A DNA stretch of 64,000 nt, taken from the NCBI RefSeq assembly GCF_036711975.1, contig NC_091976.1, forward strand, positions 24,676,001 through 24,740,000, written 5' to 3'. This document shows positions 1-10,575 of the stretch, one piece after another. Below the pieces are notes generated by a model, which was given only the letters and a program-made list of their open reading frames with translations, made no database searches and was not told the DNA's origin. The position numbers and the translations under genes are program-made. This DNA is from Onthophagus taurus (Eukaryota > Arthropoda > Insecta > Coleoptera > Scarabaeidae). Each line of letters opens with the position of its first letter. Position 1 is the first letter of the stretch.

Positions 1-2164
1 GGTTTCATCGGGCAGTTAAAGCCACGTTGTTTGGATTTCAACTGATTGATGAGCGATCGTTTCCCAGCCAAATGTTTCGATCAAAACCGCTTTGGTAAAA
101 CATCAATCAGGATGCGTATAGGATTCAAAATAACAGTAAAGTTCTCACCTATAAGATGATTTGTTTTGCGAGCTAAATTTACACGATCTCCCAAGGTTCC
201 GTTGAACGTTGAATTTTTAACTAACGCGCCATTGAACCTATTGTGTTACCCGGCGAATAATTTCGAAGTCGGACCATTACGCGTGAGATGTGGGTCAGCG
301 ATCGTAACTGTTGATTCCAAACAGGTATGAAGATATCATTGTTTTAAATCGTTGGATGGAACACGGTGCTGGCCGATCATGCGTGAATTCAACCGACCCG
401 ACTAGATTCAGATCTTGTAACGGCCAGAATCGGATTCCAATTTGGTCTCTGATCTAACCAGATACCTAGACATTGAAAAATCGATACGTTTTTGGTTTTC
501 TAACTATTATTCTACGGTTAGTTAGTTACGTTAAGGACACTTGGTAGCCAGATGAGAGATTTTTTGTCGGCTTTCTTCAAAGACAATCCCACGTGACCAT
601 ACGAAAGGATATCGGATAAAATATACCCGAACTATCACGCCCACATGCCAATTCCGACCGTAAATTCATCGATTATTGTTTAATTAATCCGCTTAGGCCC
701 CAATTAGGCGGTCGGCGCTGCGTGTGTAAAACTTTATCCTGTCATTAGTTCACCTGCTTGGCATCCCCACGAATACGCCCACTATCGACTGTAATCAGCG
801 CCGCAAGGTGATGCCGTTCGCTCTGATTTAAACGACTCCTCCAAAACGTTCAACTCCGAAAAGAAACATTGTAGATAATACAAAAAATACTATAAACAGT
901 TTATGATAAACATCTTCTTTTAAGGTCACCCATCACATAAAGTAGGAAGCGTCACTCCATCAGCATAGACGGCAAAGATCGTCTGATGTGATGAAGGGTC
1001 GAGTTGTGACGACCCTTGAGCGTGTACGTGCCCATAAAGTCGGTCCGAAATTAGCCCGGCAAACTCAATTTCGGGCGTCGCGACGAGGCAAGCGAGCGCG
1101 CGCGGGCGTCGTTTCCGCCTCGAACTTAACTGTCAGCGTAACACGGGCAAAGCGGAGTGCGAGGCGCTGACACGGCGTGTCATAATGTGACGTAATGACC
1201 CATTTCGCCGTGTGTACCAATTTGAATTACAAATGCACAAGGGACAGACGAGCGGGCCACACTACGACGGACATCTCAAAGGGGAATATTTGAATATAAA
1301 GCGACCGCCGTCTCTTGCGCGCAACGGCGGCTCCGTGTTCTACACGGATGTCGTACAGCCGACGAGGCGCTCGCCAAACTGCTAACCAGCAGTACTCAAA
1401 TTATCAAAAAATCACCATTAAATCATTTACATTACAACTCCAAATTAGAATTAACTATCAATCACAACCGATTACACTAAAATTATTGAGTTGGTTATAA
1501 ATAAACAAAAAGTTGTTTGGGTGATTGAACGCGCGATGGTTTTATGTTGAGAACCGCTGATGGTAACTTCAAATAGAATTATTTCACTATTGTTCTGCGA
1601 GCGTACTTATTAAGTGTTCGAAATGCGTGATAGAGCCATTACCGCGCGCCATCCAGAGCGGTTTTTTCTCTGCCTGTGTTGGTCTATGCCCGCCTCTGCG
1701 GCGGCAAACGGCAAATTCAATGCAAATCAGATCCTGCCATCGGCGTGCAGAGCGTAAATAAAGTTTGCAAACGCGTTGCGTTTTATACGTACCCATTGCT
1801 AATTCACTATTGAACTTCACAGTGTGAAAATTCGTGAGAAAATGAATCTAGAAATTAATTTAAAAAATCGTGAGAACCAACGATTTTATTAATATTGTCG
1901 AAATTATTTGTTTTAATTAAAATTAAACGCTTATTCATGTGGCTGGTGAAGCATGAAGCATGATATTTCAAATCATTCAGTGGTAAAATGTTAATTAAGA
2001 ATAGCAAATCATGTATCTCAAGTTTCTTAGATGGAAGCATGACGGTGTTGATTGAAGTTCAAACTTTGTTGCAAATATGAATTTTTCTTGGTACAACAAT
2101 TAATTTAGGTATTTTTGTTTATTTTTTGTTAAATACGATTCAACTTGGAGATAATATCTAGAGT
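1..2164. other. Gene-free stretch with CpG-rich patch
   Basis: No coding region, RNA gene or transposon could be supported here. The part at about 950-1340 is clearly richer in G+C and CpG than its surroundings and contains a short arginine-rich open frame (988-1170) that looks like a by-product of composition rather than a protein. The rest is AT-rich without recognisable repeats. A promoter, an untranslated exon or an enhancer of a gene outside the window is possible but not shown. Confidence 0.4.
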
Positions 2165-2568
2165 ATCCGTGCCAAAATTCTACGTAACATATATTATGTG
2201 AATTTGAAGGGGGGTTCCGTTAAATTGGAAAAGATGGTACTGGCATGTGTTCCAGACAGGACGTCGCGCCTTTATCTTACCTACATAAAGAAGTAAAGGC
2301 GCGACGTCCAATCTGGAACACAAGTTAGTATTTTCAGGTATTTTCGACATAACCGCGATTTTGCGAGAAACTATATGGAATATCGAAAAAATAACATATA
2401 CCCCTCATTTTCCGTCGTATAGTTTTGTGGATAAAATTACCGGCATAATTCAGATATGTTACGTAGAAATATTCAGTAATTATAATAAACCTTGCCGCAA
2501 TTTTTTTCATCTAACAGTTGTGAAGATATCGATCTCTAAAGTGTGGGGCCTTGACTTTTGGCACGGAT
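2165..2568. mobile_element. Small non-coding foldback element with central hairpin
   Basis: The ends carry the 13-bp inverted repeat ATCCGTGCCAAAA (2165-2177, with its complement at 2556-2568). A second matching inverted word, TTCTACGTAACATAT-like, lies inside each end (about 2178 and 2454-2470). Between them is a 77-nt hairpin at 2246-2322. There is no coding capacity. This is the anatomy of a MITE or snap-back element. No clear target-site duplication is visible, so the superfamily is not assigned. Confidence 0.5.
2246..2322. repeat. 77-nt GC-rich hairpin
   Basis: Arms 2246-2274 and 2294-2322 are 29 nt each and pair at 27 positions, with one 2-nt mismatch, around a 19-nt loop. The arms contain the CpG-rich word GACGTCGCGCC, which contrasts with the AT-rich surroundings. 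Confidence 0.8.
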
Positions 2569-2758
2569 GGTAGTGATCAGGAGACTATATATCAAAACAA
2601 CTAAGTCTTCGGGGCAAACGTGTTGAGGTGGTAAAGCTATTTATAGGACCCAATATTTTACGCAATTTACTATAGTTGAGATAATAGAGACTCTAAAGAT
2701 TAGCCAGCGAAACATATTACTACCAAGAAAACCCAAGACAGTTCGTGATCCCAAAATG

Positions 2759-2782
2759 AATTATAATTGATCAATTATAATT
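2759..2782. repeat. 24-bp perfect palindrome
   Basis: The sequence is its own reverse complement: AATTATAATTGA followed by TCAATTATAATT. It is AT-rich and could arise by chance or be a remnant of a foldback end. It also contains TAAT-type homeodomain core words. Confidence 0.6.
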
Positions 2783-2892
2783 GGTAAACAATTCAAATTA
2801 TATCTCAACATACAGTGAATTTCACTCTAATTTTTTGAACAGATTAAAAAATTTAAAAATGTTACAACATTAAATCTTTACGAAAAGCACAT

Positions 2893-3240
2893 TTTAGAAA
2901 CATTCGGGTTTAGCCGTCTTTAGAGACGTGCGGCTAAACCTGTATGTTTCTAGTTCTTGGTCTAGTGTTAGTGCTAGTATTGCACTAGCATTATCACTAG
3001 AACTAACACAAGACCTAGAATCACTCGGGTTTAGCTATCTTGACAGACGTGCAGCTAAACCCGAATGTTTCTAGTTCTCGGTCTTGTGTTAGTTGTAGTT
3101 TTACGCTAGCACTATCACTAGAACGAACACAAGACCTAGAAGTAGAAATCCTTAAGCTTTAACCGTCTTGAGAGACGTGCGGCCAAACCCCGATGTTTCT
3201 AGTTGTAAGTCTAGTGTTAGTTCTACTTTTAATTGTTATT
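2893..3240. repeat. Double-hairpin repeat family, copy A (about 2.7 units)
   Basis: Three successive copies of a hairpin built on ATTCGGGTTTAGCCG and its complement, with inner arms GTCT/AGAC, alternate with a second hairpin rich in CTAGTTCTAG and CTAGAACTAACAC words. Hairpin centres lie near 2920, 3040 and 3165. The right edge runs into the spacer word TTTTAATTGTTATTCAG, which is also next to the copy at 36.6 kb. It is non-coding. The family is described further under the copy at 36.6-37.1 kb. Confidence 0.75.
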
Positions 3241-3659
3241 CAGCCTTAGATTGACCCGTGTGACGATAGCAACACACCTTCCAGCAACAAACTTTTACCA
3301 GTAATTCACTATCTACTCTCTAAGCTGATATCTTCCATATTATTAGAGATAGCGAAAAACTAAATGTACCACTTGAAAGTTTGAATCTTTCTCTATGTAA
3401 AACCCGGTTTTCGTCTGCCGCGATTGATATTAAGATCACTAACAAATGAAGAACACCGCTCTGTACTTAAAATAGCTCAAAATTCCCAAACTTCAAGGCC
3501 TTGTGCAATTGTTATAAAACCGCATTTTAAAAAACTGTTATAACAGTCAGACAGAGTGCTACTTCAACTATCTTAATACGGGTTTTCGTCGGTTAATATC
3601 TATCGGCGTCATGCTCACCCTTAATATCCATCCCTACACGCAGAAACGCTTAAATACTC

Positions 3660-4345
3660 TTCCTCTAAACAACTTTCTTATTTGATAGGGGGAAAACTCT
3701 AGAACTATATCTATCTTATCGAAAATTTCCTGCTCTTTCTAGTGGTGTATAACGCGCGGCGATCACAGGCTTGCACAAGTACATTTTAGCCATTCTTAAA
3801 CCTTGTTCGGTCGATAACTTTCTTATATGACCAGGAGAAAACTCTAGAACCATATCTATAGCTAAGTTTCCACATGCACGGATTACTGGCGCCAGTTCAA
3901 TTGCATGTGGAAATAGCAAGAAACCACTGGCACCAATAAATTGGTGCCAGTAATCATAGTGTCAATAAAGTTGACGTTACTTCTACTTTTAACTACTTTA
4001 TAATTCTCTAATTGAAGTACTAGACGCACCTAGGTTATTTCTACGTGCAATCAACGATCTAACCCAGCAACTATGTTTTTGCTTTTTTTTGGTAATAACG
4101 TGTGCAATTCCAAGGTGCACAAGTTGGCACATTTGGACTACCACATTGATTCCAGCGCGAAGTACATCATTGACGCTATTTTTATTACTGTGCCTGTACA
4201 CAATTATAACATTTATGTGGAAACAACTTCTGGCGCCAACTAAACTGGCTTCATACTGGCGCCAGTAATCCGTGCATGTGGAAACTTAGCTTATCTTATC
4301 GAAAATTTTCTGCTCTTTCTAGTAGCGTACAACACATGGCGATAG
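3660..4345. repeat. Tandem duplication of about 150 bp, second copy interrupted by a MITE
   Basis: The segment containing CTTATCGAAAATTTCCTGCTC occurs at about 3715 and again, slightly diverged, at about 4292. Words just before it (AACTTTCTTAT, GGGGAAAACTCTAGAAC-like) also occur twice, near 3670 and 3818. The second copy is split by the inverted-repeat element at 3860-4291. Confidence 0.6.
3860..4291. mobile_element. MITE with 37-bp perfect terminal inverted repeats
   Basis: Ends 3860-3896 and 4255-4291 are perfect 37-bp inverted copies beginning AGCTAAGTTTCCACATGC. The inside holds further related words (GGCGCCAGT, CATGTGGAAA, GGTGCCAGTAATC) and no open frame of note. Comparison with the uninterrupted duplicate at about 3708 gives the empty site, and the insertion is flanked by the 3-bp duplication TAT. 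Degenerate relatives of the same words occur at about 8795-8830 and 10,835-10,865. A 3-bp duplication suits PIF/Harbinger-like elements, but this assignment is an inference. Confidence 0.8.
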
Positions 4346-7300
4346 CGTGTTTGCACAAACACGTTTTGCGCCAAAACTACTATTTTTCTGTTTCTAATTA
4401 AGGGCCGGTTGTACCACCTCCCGATAAACTATCTAGCAGATAATTACCATGGTTACAGTGGTTTTAAGCGCTCTCATTGGCTAAGTGTAAAATCATTATG
4501 AACGGTTTATTTATTTATTTTAGTTTAAATTTTGTGCAATTTTTGGTGTAGATTTCAAATTTTTTCCGCATTTTTAACCCTTTAACGGTTAGTGGCTTTT
4601 GTAGAGACCATTTGTCAATAAGGTCAAATAGCTACATTACCACAACTAAATCGTTTCAAAAAACGAAAAAACAATTTACCCGTTAAAGGGTTAACAAATA
4701 ATTTGCCCGTTAAACGGTTTAACGAGTTATGATGTTATCGATAATTTTTTCAAATGGCAATCCCCCATTTTTATCACGGAATATGAAAGAAATTTTTTTT
4801 CTGAATCTAGTACAATCAATATTAGTATTGGGTACATAAGAAAATTTTCGAGAAATATTACTTTAAAGTTTAATTACTTCAAATTTATACAAATGATAAA
4901 AATAGCATGATATAGCCATGAGTAACTATGGTAATTAATTATTTTAAACAATTCCCTGAGTGTCAAAAACTGATTTAGTATCTTCTTGAAGTGAAGCAAA
5001 ACTTTGCCTTTGCAAAATTACCCAGTGCCTGTACTATTAAGTTATGTTGTATAACTTAGATTTTTTAGCGTTATTAATTCAATGTGGAGTAAAATAACAT
5101 AAAGTAATGTTAATTCTTATTCTTTATTAAATCCATTGTTTTCCAAGAATTTTCTTTAACTATCCCTAAAGATAATTTATGTTAACTCAAAAGACTTCTA
5201 GGAATTTATTACTTTTTTAAAAACGTTTTCTGTATCAAATATCAAACCGTAAGCTCGACCAAACGTCTATTTAAAAATAACGAAATGATGGTTGAAATGT
5301 CAACAAAGTCTTTGTTTTCGGATCCATACGTCGACAGGCGTACACTAATAATGGAGGTCTAAATGCGTCGTTCTGTCACCTCGTTTCCCGCGAATAAAAA
5401 TAAATTTTAGCCCCGACAGTCGTCCCCGGACGCTTGTAAGTTGGCGGGGAGGTGGTATACGGAAACACCCCCCTTAGCAGCAATTGCTGCATTAATATAA
5501 ATGTAAATAAGGCAACGCGGTGCTCATTATTTCTCTCGGTGGGGTAATGATATTTTCCATTTGACCGTGCTGTTACACCTACGTTCTCAACGTTAGCACA
5601 ACAAGAACAACAAGGGGCCGGGAATTGGGACTGGTTCAAATGGTTGGAGAAGGCAAATTGTTATCGGACGTCCGGGTAACGTTAGAAAGAATTTAGGGGC
5701 GTTTCGGGACTTTTCTGCTAAATACGGTATTGCATTATTTCTTGTTTGGAGGAACTGTTAATAGTTTTTTTTTTTGGAGTGGAAAAAAAAAATAAGTCCA
5801 ACCCTGTTCGACACAGTTTTGCCACGAGCTTCTCAAGATTAATGCTACGATTAATTTTGGTTGACTTTTCGATTCCACATGCCATTTGTCTCGGGGCACG
5901 TACACACTCCACCTCCAATCGGTCCAGGAATGTTGGCCTGTCCAATTCCTCCAAATAAATCAGTCGTTTTGTCGGAAATCGACGAAAACTGGTCGTGTCC
6001 GCACCGAATTATAAATAAATCCTCAGCATGCTGTGTTAAAATTCCCACTTGTGTTGATTAATTTATTACTTCGCCGTCTTCCTACTCTATTTTAACAGTT
6101 AAAGGTGTTAAAAAAACCTGCATGCATCTTCTTCACGTCAAACTACATTCTTTCCCTCGGCATTTCGTTTCCGCTGCATCGCACATTTCCACTCACATTT
6201 ACCTCGTACTCGATTCTTAAACCAATTTAGGTCTTTCCCTGCAATTTTGCCGACGGGGGAGGCATCTCGCCTTCGGGGGTGTGCAATAGGACGGAAAATT
6301 AAAGATTGTAAGAAGGCATGCCGGCGTAATCCCTTTTGGACCCGAAACGAGGCACATTGTGAACCGTAACCATCCGATATCCAATCGGTCGATGATGGAA
6401 AAAAATAAAGGCGGCACTTCGCGCAGCCTTTGGACCTCTAACGGGGCATAAAAATATCCACACGGGACGGAAAACGGGGAGGGCGCCCGCTTTGATGTTA
6501 TCCTAACGACGCTAATATTCCTAATGGTATTACGATGTAATATGCGCGTTTGGGGCTCTAGCCGAGGGTTCGAGGACTTCCTACTACATAGCACGTCTCT
6601 TCACTACCTGTATTCTAAATACTACATTTCCTTTGAAAATTCGTGAAGGATTAGGATATCCTTAAGAATGTAACTAATAATCGGTTTTGTTCCTAATCTG
6701 TTTACTTAGAATAGCCCAAGTTTTAAGAAAATAAGATTATTTCATAGACACCATTTAGATTTTCTCAGCTATATTCTCTTATTCATAGCTCGAGGCTATC
6801 TTCTCTTTGATATTACGAATATGCATTATTAAAGTGACCCTTGATTAAATTTCCCGGAGTCAGTCGCTTTTCTTTCAGAGGGTGCGTTATGAAATTAAAA
6901 AAACTTCTTTAATTAAGCGGTTAATTACGTTGCTTTGTCATCTGTACGAAGAGGAAAAATAGTTATTTATGCGTCGCATGTGTTTTGTCTCGGGTTTCGG
7001 TTTCGTCGTGGGAGATGGTTGTATTTCACGTTTTTGCTTGGATTATAATTAAATAAACGAATTGATTAATTAAAAGTTACCGTGCGAGATAAATTTGCGT
7101 GCAGAAGTAACCCAGGTTATTATACCCACAGAGCGTACGATAAATATTTAAATGACAATCGTATAGCGTATATTATAGGTGGTTGGGGGACCGCAATAAA
7201 ATCCCGCTTTGCGCGACGTTAAATGTACTCGGTAACTATGGCCCACTGGCCGTTGTTGAGTGTTAAAAAAACAGAGAATTATGCGTTAAAACCGGGCGAA

Positions 7301-8300
7301 GTTATTGCAAATTCGGTACATATTTCATGGCGTTATGGGAACTCGGGATTGGAAATCATTTTTATGTATCGGTTTGTTGTATAAATACATATTTAGGCCT
7401 GCTTTTATTTTGTTATCCAATTTTATATTCGTTTAAAATAAAATTCGCTGACGGCGTAAAAATAGATGAATCGAAATTCTGTTGGGTTGGGTTGATGTCA
7501 ACGTTGCAAAGTAGGTATTTATTAATCAAGGGGATAATTATGAAAAAGAAACGATTGCCGGTAAACTGGTCATTAAAAGAGTCCAGAGACTTACTTTACA
7601 AGGACAATGGCCAATCGGGCAATTAATGATGGAAGAAATAATCTTCATCGGGGTGAGGTGCGAGAACGACCGCCACAATTATAACGGCGACGTTAAGTAC
7701 GCTTATTCCCGACACTTATTCATTGTTTTCTAGATCGTAATCTAAATTGGTTCACGATCCTTAATTTCCCATACCAACACGCCGTAACCGGTCCTGTCTT
7801 ACGGACGCGGGGCGGCCTGTTTACACGTCCTATAATAATAAAACCCATATTAACGATAAGGGCCGCCGAGGCCTCGCGCGTAATTAGTACTTTTCACCTT
7901 TTGTTATACATTTTATTTATTACGGAGGTCACCGTCTCGACGCTGAGTACCCCGTCGAGACTCTCTTTAGCAGATCTACATCTACCAGCCAATTAATAAT
8001 TGCCTACTTTTTACAACCGCAACACTCAATTTCATCGCTCTCTCAGTTAACAACCAAGGATTTACTTAAATCTGCGCTTGTCATCTTATTTTAAACTCAT
8101 CTCTTATTATTACTGAACATACACATTATTATTAATTGGATCACTTAACAATTACAAAATTTACAAAAAATATTTATCTCGTTATACTAAAACTGAAAGA
8201 ATTTTTTTAAATGGTAATAGATTTTAATAGATGGCGCTACTTCTAAAAAACGATGCAATCCCTATAAATCTAAACCTATAAAATGCAAAGAAATTACTAC
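4346..8300. other. Gene-free stretch
   Basis: No gene recognised. Around 4574-4694 a 15-bp inverted pair (TTAACCCTTTAACGG and complement) brackets about 90 bp. The part at 4700-5300 is very AT-rich. From about 5370 to 7980 the base composition is more even, with scattered CpG and TAATTA words and several open frames below 130 codons that match no family I know (the longest is minus, 6217-6594). The patch at 7640-7980 looks like unique, possibly constrained DNA. Confidence 0.35.
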
Positions 8301-8309
8301 ACTACGCGA

Positions 8310-8545
8310 TAAAATAAGAAACGAAAACATCAGAAGACAAATAAAGGTTACTAATATGACTTAAGAAGTGGCTAAAATAAAATGGCAATGGATTAGGCAT
8401 GTGGCCAAGCTGGATAGTGATAAGTGGGGTTATGGAGTAGCAGTGTGGATGCCTAGACAAACTAAAAGATGTGTAGGACGTCCACAAAAGCATTTTCCAC
8501 ATAAATGCGTTGATTGCAGCACAAAATAAGGACATGTAATAGAAT
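8310..8545 (+). pseudogene. LINE fragment, C-terminal tail of an RTE-like polyprotein
   Basis: Reading forward gives WQWIRHVAKL, then DKWGYGVAVWMPRQTKR and VGRPQKHFPHK. This is the characteristic tail downstream of the reverse transcriptase in RTE-type and related LINE polyproteins (the WxGHVARM...GRPxxRW motif). Only this tail is left; the reading frame breaks after about 60 codons and no reverse transcriptase precedes it. It is a dead 5'-truncated copy. Confidence 0.65.
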
Positions 8546-8947
8546 AAGAGAGACTTATATTCAAAAGTGGACGATCACAAGTTGATGGAGAAGAAGAAAA
8601 TTTAGTGTGAAGAGAAGTATGTAAATATATCTCAACATTAGCAAGATTAATCAGATTATTTATACAAGCAATTAGTTCTGCAATAATCGATATTCTTCTC
8701 CCACTTTATACGATTTCCAACATGATACTTGACACATAGAACAGAAAATTTTTGACTAAATACGCTGTGTTGACGGAACTGCACTTACATCAGTCATTTG
8801 GCACCAAATTGTTGCATGTGGAAACAATTAATTTCATTGCCGCCAATAAGGTAGACCGAAGTCTAAAGTACATGTGGCAGTACCACAGCCAACCTTAACT
8901 TTAAATTGTAAGCATGTAAATAGTAACTACATATGTAAATATTATTA

Positions 8948-9873
8948 TACAGGATGATTTATAACATACGGAGCAGACTAGAAAGATATTTTCTTAATAA
9001 TGTTTTGACCACAACTTAATAATCACAAAAATGTAGAACGTTAAAGTTGAATTAATGGTTGAACATTTCTTACCATAAACGGTATACACTACGTTTAAAT
9101 TCAAACTGCGAATACTTAAACAATGCATAATTGACAAAAAATACTAAAATCTTTGTAATATAGTAGTTACGATTATTTAAAAATTTGTAAAAACTCTCAA
9201 AAACGGCGTTTTTTGCTGCCAATCCAGTTGATTTGGTTACTTAGCAGCGTTAATAAACAATGTCAAAATTAGAACCATTACAAATCAAAAAGTACAATGG
9301 CAATTTACAGTAACGAGGAATAAGCAGATGTCTATATTGTTTATAGAGCTGCTAGAGAAAACGCTGCACAAGCAAGACATCTGTATTTGAAACGATTTCC
9401 AAATCGCCAGATGCCTTAAAAAACATTTTCTTCGGTTAGTCCAGCGGGGAATAGAGACAGGAAATTTACAACCTAAAAAAGGTCTTGGTGGCGGTAGACC
9501 AAACAGACATGGAGTGAATATAGAAGAAATTCTAGACATTGTTGATGAAGATTCAAATACTAGTATTATATTTAGTATCATATTTTAGTATATCTCATCA
9601 AATTTCTCATCATCTCGAAGTTTCCCAGAAGTTTGTTTGAAGGAACTTGAAGCCTTGCACCTTTAGCACTGACTCCCGCTAATTATCCTTTCGCTATCCG
9701 TTCTTTACTGAATATCAGCGATCAAAAATGGACGTTACATTATTTAAAAAATTTACATGCGATATCTCTGTAACTATTAAGTTTTTAACAAAGCATTATT
9801 AAGAAAATCTCTTCAGTTTTACATCTAGTACCTACACTTTTACTCTGCTCAGTATGTTATAAATCACCCTGTA
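8948..9873 (+). mobile_element. Internally deleted Tc1/mariner-like element (DUF4817 type)
   Basis: The ends are inverted repeats of about 30 bp (TACAGGATGATTTATAACAT at the left, its near-complement at 9843-9873), beginning at a TA dinucleotide, and the similarity continues inward for many bases. Inside, from about 9290, the plus strand reads YSNEE, ADVYIVYRAARENAAQARHLY and LKRFPNRQMP, the N-terminal DUF4817 helix-turn-helix found in this transposase family, with in-frame stops and a shift. The catalytic DDE part is missing. It is therefore a non-autonomous deletion derivative. A second relative with the catalytic end lies at 58,270-59,153. Confidence 0.8.
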
Positions 9874-10039
9874 TATTGATATGCACATTTGTTTTGGAAC
9901 ATTACAAAAGTTCTCCAATTCCTAATCGTTGTACTCTCTAAATCCTTCCATCAATTGGTGACTCCGACTTACACGAAGTTTCATACGAATAATTTTCTGA
10001 TACTTTGATATCAACGAGATGTAGAGCACCACATAAGCA

Positions 10040-10575
10040 ACCTTCTTTCGAAGTCACCTTCATTCAATTCCTGAACTAGGTAAAACTTTCATGTACCTAA
10101 GACCCTTTTAATAAGGAACTTGAAGGTTCTTCAATAAAAGACAGTAACACTTCTTCGGTTTTTTCTGGAATTGTTGCAGATTTCGGTCTACCAGTTCGCG
10201 GAAGATCTTTCACAGTTCCCTTTGCTTGAAATCTTCGAACAGTTCTTTCGACTGTTGATTTAGAAATCGGAATTTAGTTAAAATTTAGTAGCAAACCTCA
10301 TAATTCTTAAAAGAATTAAGATATCGGGTTTTGGTTTATGGGGTTGTTTCTTTTTTCATTACCTTTAAAATAAAGTAAAACTCGACAGGGGTTGCTATTT
10401 AAAAATGTAGGGGTCCCCTAAAAAACTCCGCGTTGCATGGAAGTTCTAAACTATCTAAGAATGTAGTTTTTGTTACTCTTCAGTAATCCCCAAATTTTCA
10501 ATTTTCTTTCTTCACTCGTTCAAAACTTATTGCTCCGCCCCGGAAATTTTGGGAAGCCCTGTATGTATTTTCTGC
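10040..10575 (-). pseudogene. Mariner-like transposase fragment (helix-turn-helix part)
   Basis: The minus strand reads PISKSTVERTVRRFQ, AKGTVKDLPRTGRPKSA and IPEKTEEVLLSFIEE, a typical N-terminal helix-turn-helix with the GRP linker of Tc1/mariner transposases. The DDE domain is absent and the frame is interrupted. An edge near 10,540-10,570 (GGAAATTTTGGGAAGCCCTG) looks like a terminal inverted repeat, but I could not find its partner. Confidence 0.6.

Noticed and set aside
988-1170. Arginine-rich 60-codon open frame
   Set aside because: It lies in a CpG-rich patch and its composition follows the DNA; no motif or neighbouring exon supports a gene.
6217-6594. 125-codon minus-strand open frame
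   Set aside because: No recognisable domain or splice context; such lengths are expected by chance in a less AT-rich segment.
9285-9581. 98-codon minus-strand open frame
   Set aside because: It is the antisense of the DUF4817 transposase remnant on the plus strand.
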